64,000 bases of DNA from Chloropicon primus. Its lineage: Eukaryota; Chlorophyta; Chloropicophyceae; Chloropicales; Chloropicaceae. This document shows, piece after piece, positions 63,322 to 64,000 of this stretch; the stretch's first letter is position 1, and the number at the start of each line of letters is the position of its first letter. The stretch lies in contig CP060759.1 of the NCBI GenBank assembly GCA_023205875.1, positions 62,001 through 126,000 on the forward strand. The letters are read 5' to 3'. Both the position numbers and the translations under genes were made by a program. Below the pieces are notes generated by a model, which saw only the letters and a program-made list of their open reading frames with translations, did no database searches and had not been told where the DNA came from.

Positions 63322-64000
63322 ATGGCGGACGTGAGCGAGGGGGAGATAGACGACTTTTTGGACGATGACTGGGGTGCGGGCATGAGCGGCGAAGAGGAAG
63401 AGGGGGGAGGGGAGGAGAGGCCGAGCGAGGGAGCGCCGGGGGAGGGGGCGGGGGAGGAGGAGGAGGAGCCTGAGGCGGCCAAGGTGGAGACCGAGGAGGC
63501 AGAGAACGTTGAGGCGGGAGCGGAAGAGGCGAAGGAAGCTGAGGAGGCTCCAGAGGGTGGTGCTGGTGGCGAAGCAGAGGCAGAAACAGAAACGAGGGAG
63601 GAGGAGATCGAACCTGTGGTGGAAGAGAAGGGTGCCGGGCTCAGCGAGATCGAACCTGTGGTGGAAGACGCGGCAGCCACGTTGCCCTCAGTTCCACAGA
63701 CTCTTTCCATGAGCAAGGCGGCGACGACCTCGAGCTTGCCTGAAGTTCCAGCTTGGAACGACGAGGACTCGGAAGAGGAGAGCAGTGGTTGGGGCGGTTG
63801 GGGGACTTTCGGTCAGGCCGTGTCTGCCGCGGGCTTCGGGTTCGGAGCGAGGCTGACCGAAGCTGCGAAGACCATGGCAAACGATCTCAGCGACATGAAA
63901 GACACCTTGGTGGAGGCCGCGAACGAGGCCAACCGGGAGGACGATAGAATCGGAGAGAAGTCGAAAGACACGGACTCGAGACCAGGCCTGCAGGCCGACG
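63322..64000 (+). CDS. acidic protein, possibly FAM114-like (5' part)
   Basis: The frame from ATG 63322 is open to the window edge (226 codons). Residues 1-145 are Glu/Ala/Gly-rich and disordered, with a repeated IEPVVE (about 95-115). From about 152 the chain becomes ordered: PEVPAWNDEDSEEESSG, WGGWGTFGQAVSAAGFG and ARLTEAAKTMANDLSDMKD. The acidic patch followed by GWG-x-WG and an amphipathic helix resembles FAM114A/NOXP20 proteins (GWGSWG...). The name is tentative because the rest lies outside the window. Coding use is host-like. Confidence 0.55.
   Translation, partial: MADVSEGEIDDFLDDDWGAGMSGEEEEGGGEERPSEGAPGEGAGEEEEEPEAAKVETEEAENVEAGAEEAKEAEEAPEGGAGGEAEAETETREEEIEPVVEEKGAGLSEIEPVVEDAAATLPSVPQTLSMSKAATTSSLPEVPAWNDEDSEEESSGWGGWGTFGQAVSAAGFGFGARLTEAAKTMANDLSDMKDTLVEAANEANREDDRIGEKSKDTDSRPGLQAD

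Noticed and set aside
1-64000. tRNA, rRNA or snRNA genes
   Set aside because: I looked for B-box-like GGTTCGA-x-TCC and conserved rRNA blocks in the gaps and found none that fold convincingly. A covariance-model scan would be decisive.
1-64000. Operon-like or gene-cluster organisation
   Set aside because: Neighbours alternate strands and mostly lack shared pathways. Apart from CDC45/BRCT I see no functional pairing, and the autophagy and complex I genes are tens of kilobases apart.

Overview
The window looks like nuclear DNA of a small, GC-rich alga of the green lineage with a compact genome. Evidence: about 27 closely spaced protein genes, most without introns or with one or two short GT-AG introns; a nucleus-encoded bacterial-type ribosomal protein L3 and a DinF-like MATE carrier, both with plastid-targeting-like N termini; an mTERF protein; plant-like NDUFB10, NDUFS4 and DCAF11/LEC14B proteins; and TGTAA, the green-algal poly(A) signal, just after many stop codons. 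Arginine is written mostly AGG in most genes. A chloropicophyte-type picoalga is my guess at lineage, not something the sequence proves.

Layout. 1-465: 3' end of a Cys-containing protein gene. 922-2061 (-): an odd nuclease-like gene with two PD-(D/E)XK-type cores, foreign-looking Arg codons and a broken copy of its own core just before its start. 3013-4674 (-): SLC9B-type Na+/H+ antiporter. 5806-10851 (+): ATG2. 10978-18153 (+): BEACH protein. 18225-20543 (-): multi-BRCT TopBP1/Dpb11-like protein, divergent from 21448-23241 (+) CDC45; the shared promoter holds a 126-bp inverted repeat, an E2F-type site and copies of a recurring promoter motif. 23636-24485 (+): GNAT acetyltransferase. 24643-25503 (-): SPC25. 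25981-28719 (-): cytosolic coiled-coil hybrid histidine kinase. 29441-30341 (+): plastid L3. 30510-31642 (-): PlsC acyltransferase. 32176-32895 (+): secreted orphan. 32956-34810 (-): DCAF11. 35273-36019 (+): GST. 36091-37437 (-): mTERF. 38172-38873 (-): NDUFS4. 39473-41161 (+): NDR kinase. 41288-42220 (-): F-box protein. 43328-44350 (+): YdjM-like membrane hydrolase. 44983-46687 (+): MATE carrier. 47206-48651 (+): coilin-like protein. 48705-52619 (-): C2/coiled-coil protein with a 255-bp tandem repeat. 52959-53786 (-): methyltransferase-like. 54091-54997 (-): degenerate AP2-like factor. 55433-58123 (+): secreted Lys-C-like serine protease. 58384-58729 (+): NDUFB10. 59058-60302 (-): calreticulin. 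60961-62664 (-): Atg22-like transporter. 63322-end (+): acidic protein, partial.

Functional links. CDC45 and a TopBP1/Dpb11-like protein both act in origin firing, and here they share one promoter with an E2F-type site. SPC25 adds a mitotic function next to this pair. ATG2 and the Atg22-like carrier are both autophagy-related, and two complex I subunits are present, but these lie far apart. Most neighbours are ordinary housekeeping genes with no operon logic. Several convergent pairs are only 53-71 bp apart, so their 3' UTRs must overlap. The most novel signals are a bipartite motif, CTTTCG-N7-CCTCGCTTGA, found upstream of several genes, and the twin nuclease-like gene.

Starts were set at ATG codons; several open frames extend upstream only through GTG or TTG. 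Splice sites were chosen by reading frame, GT-AG ends and fit to the protein family, without transcript data.
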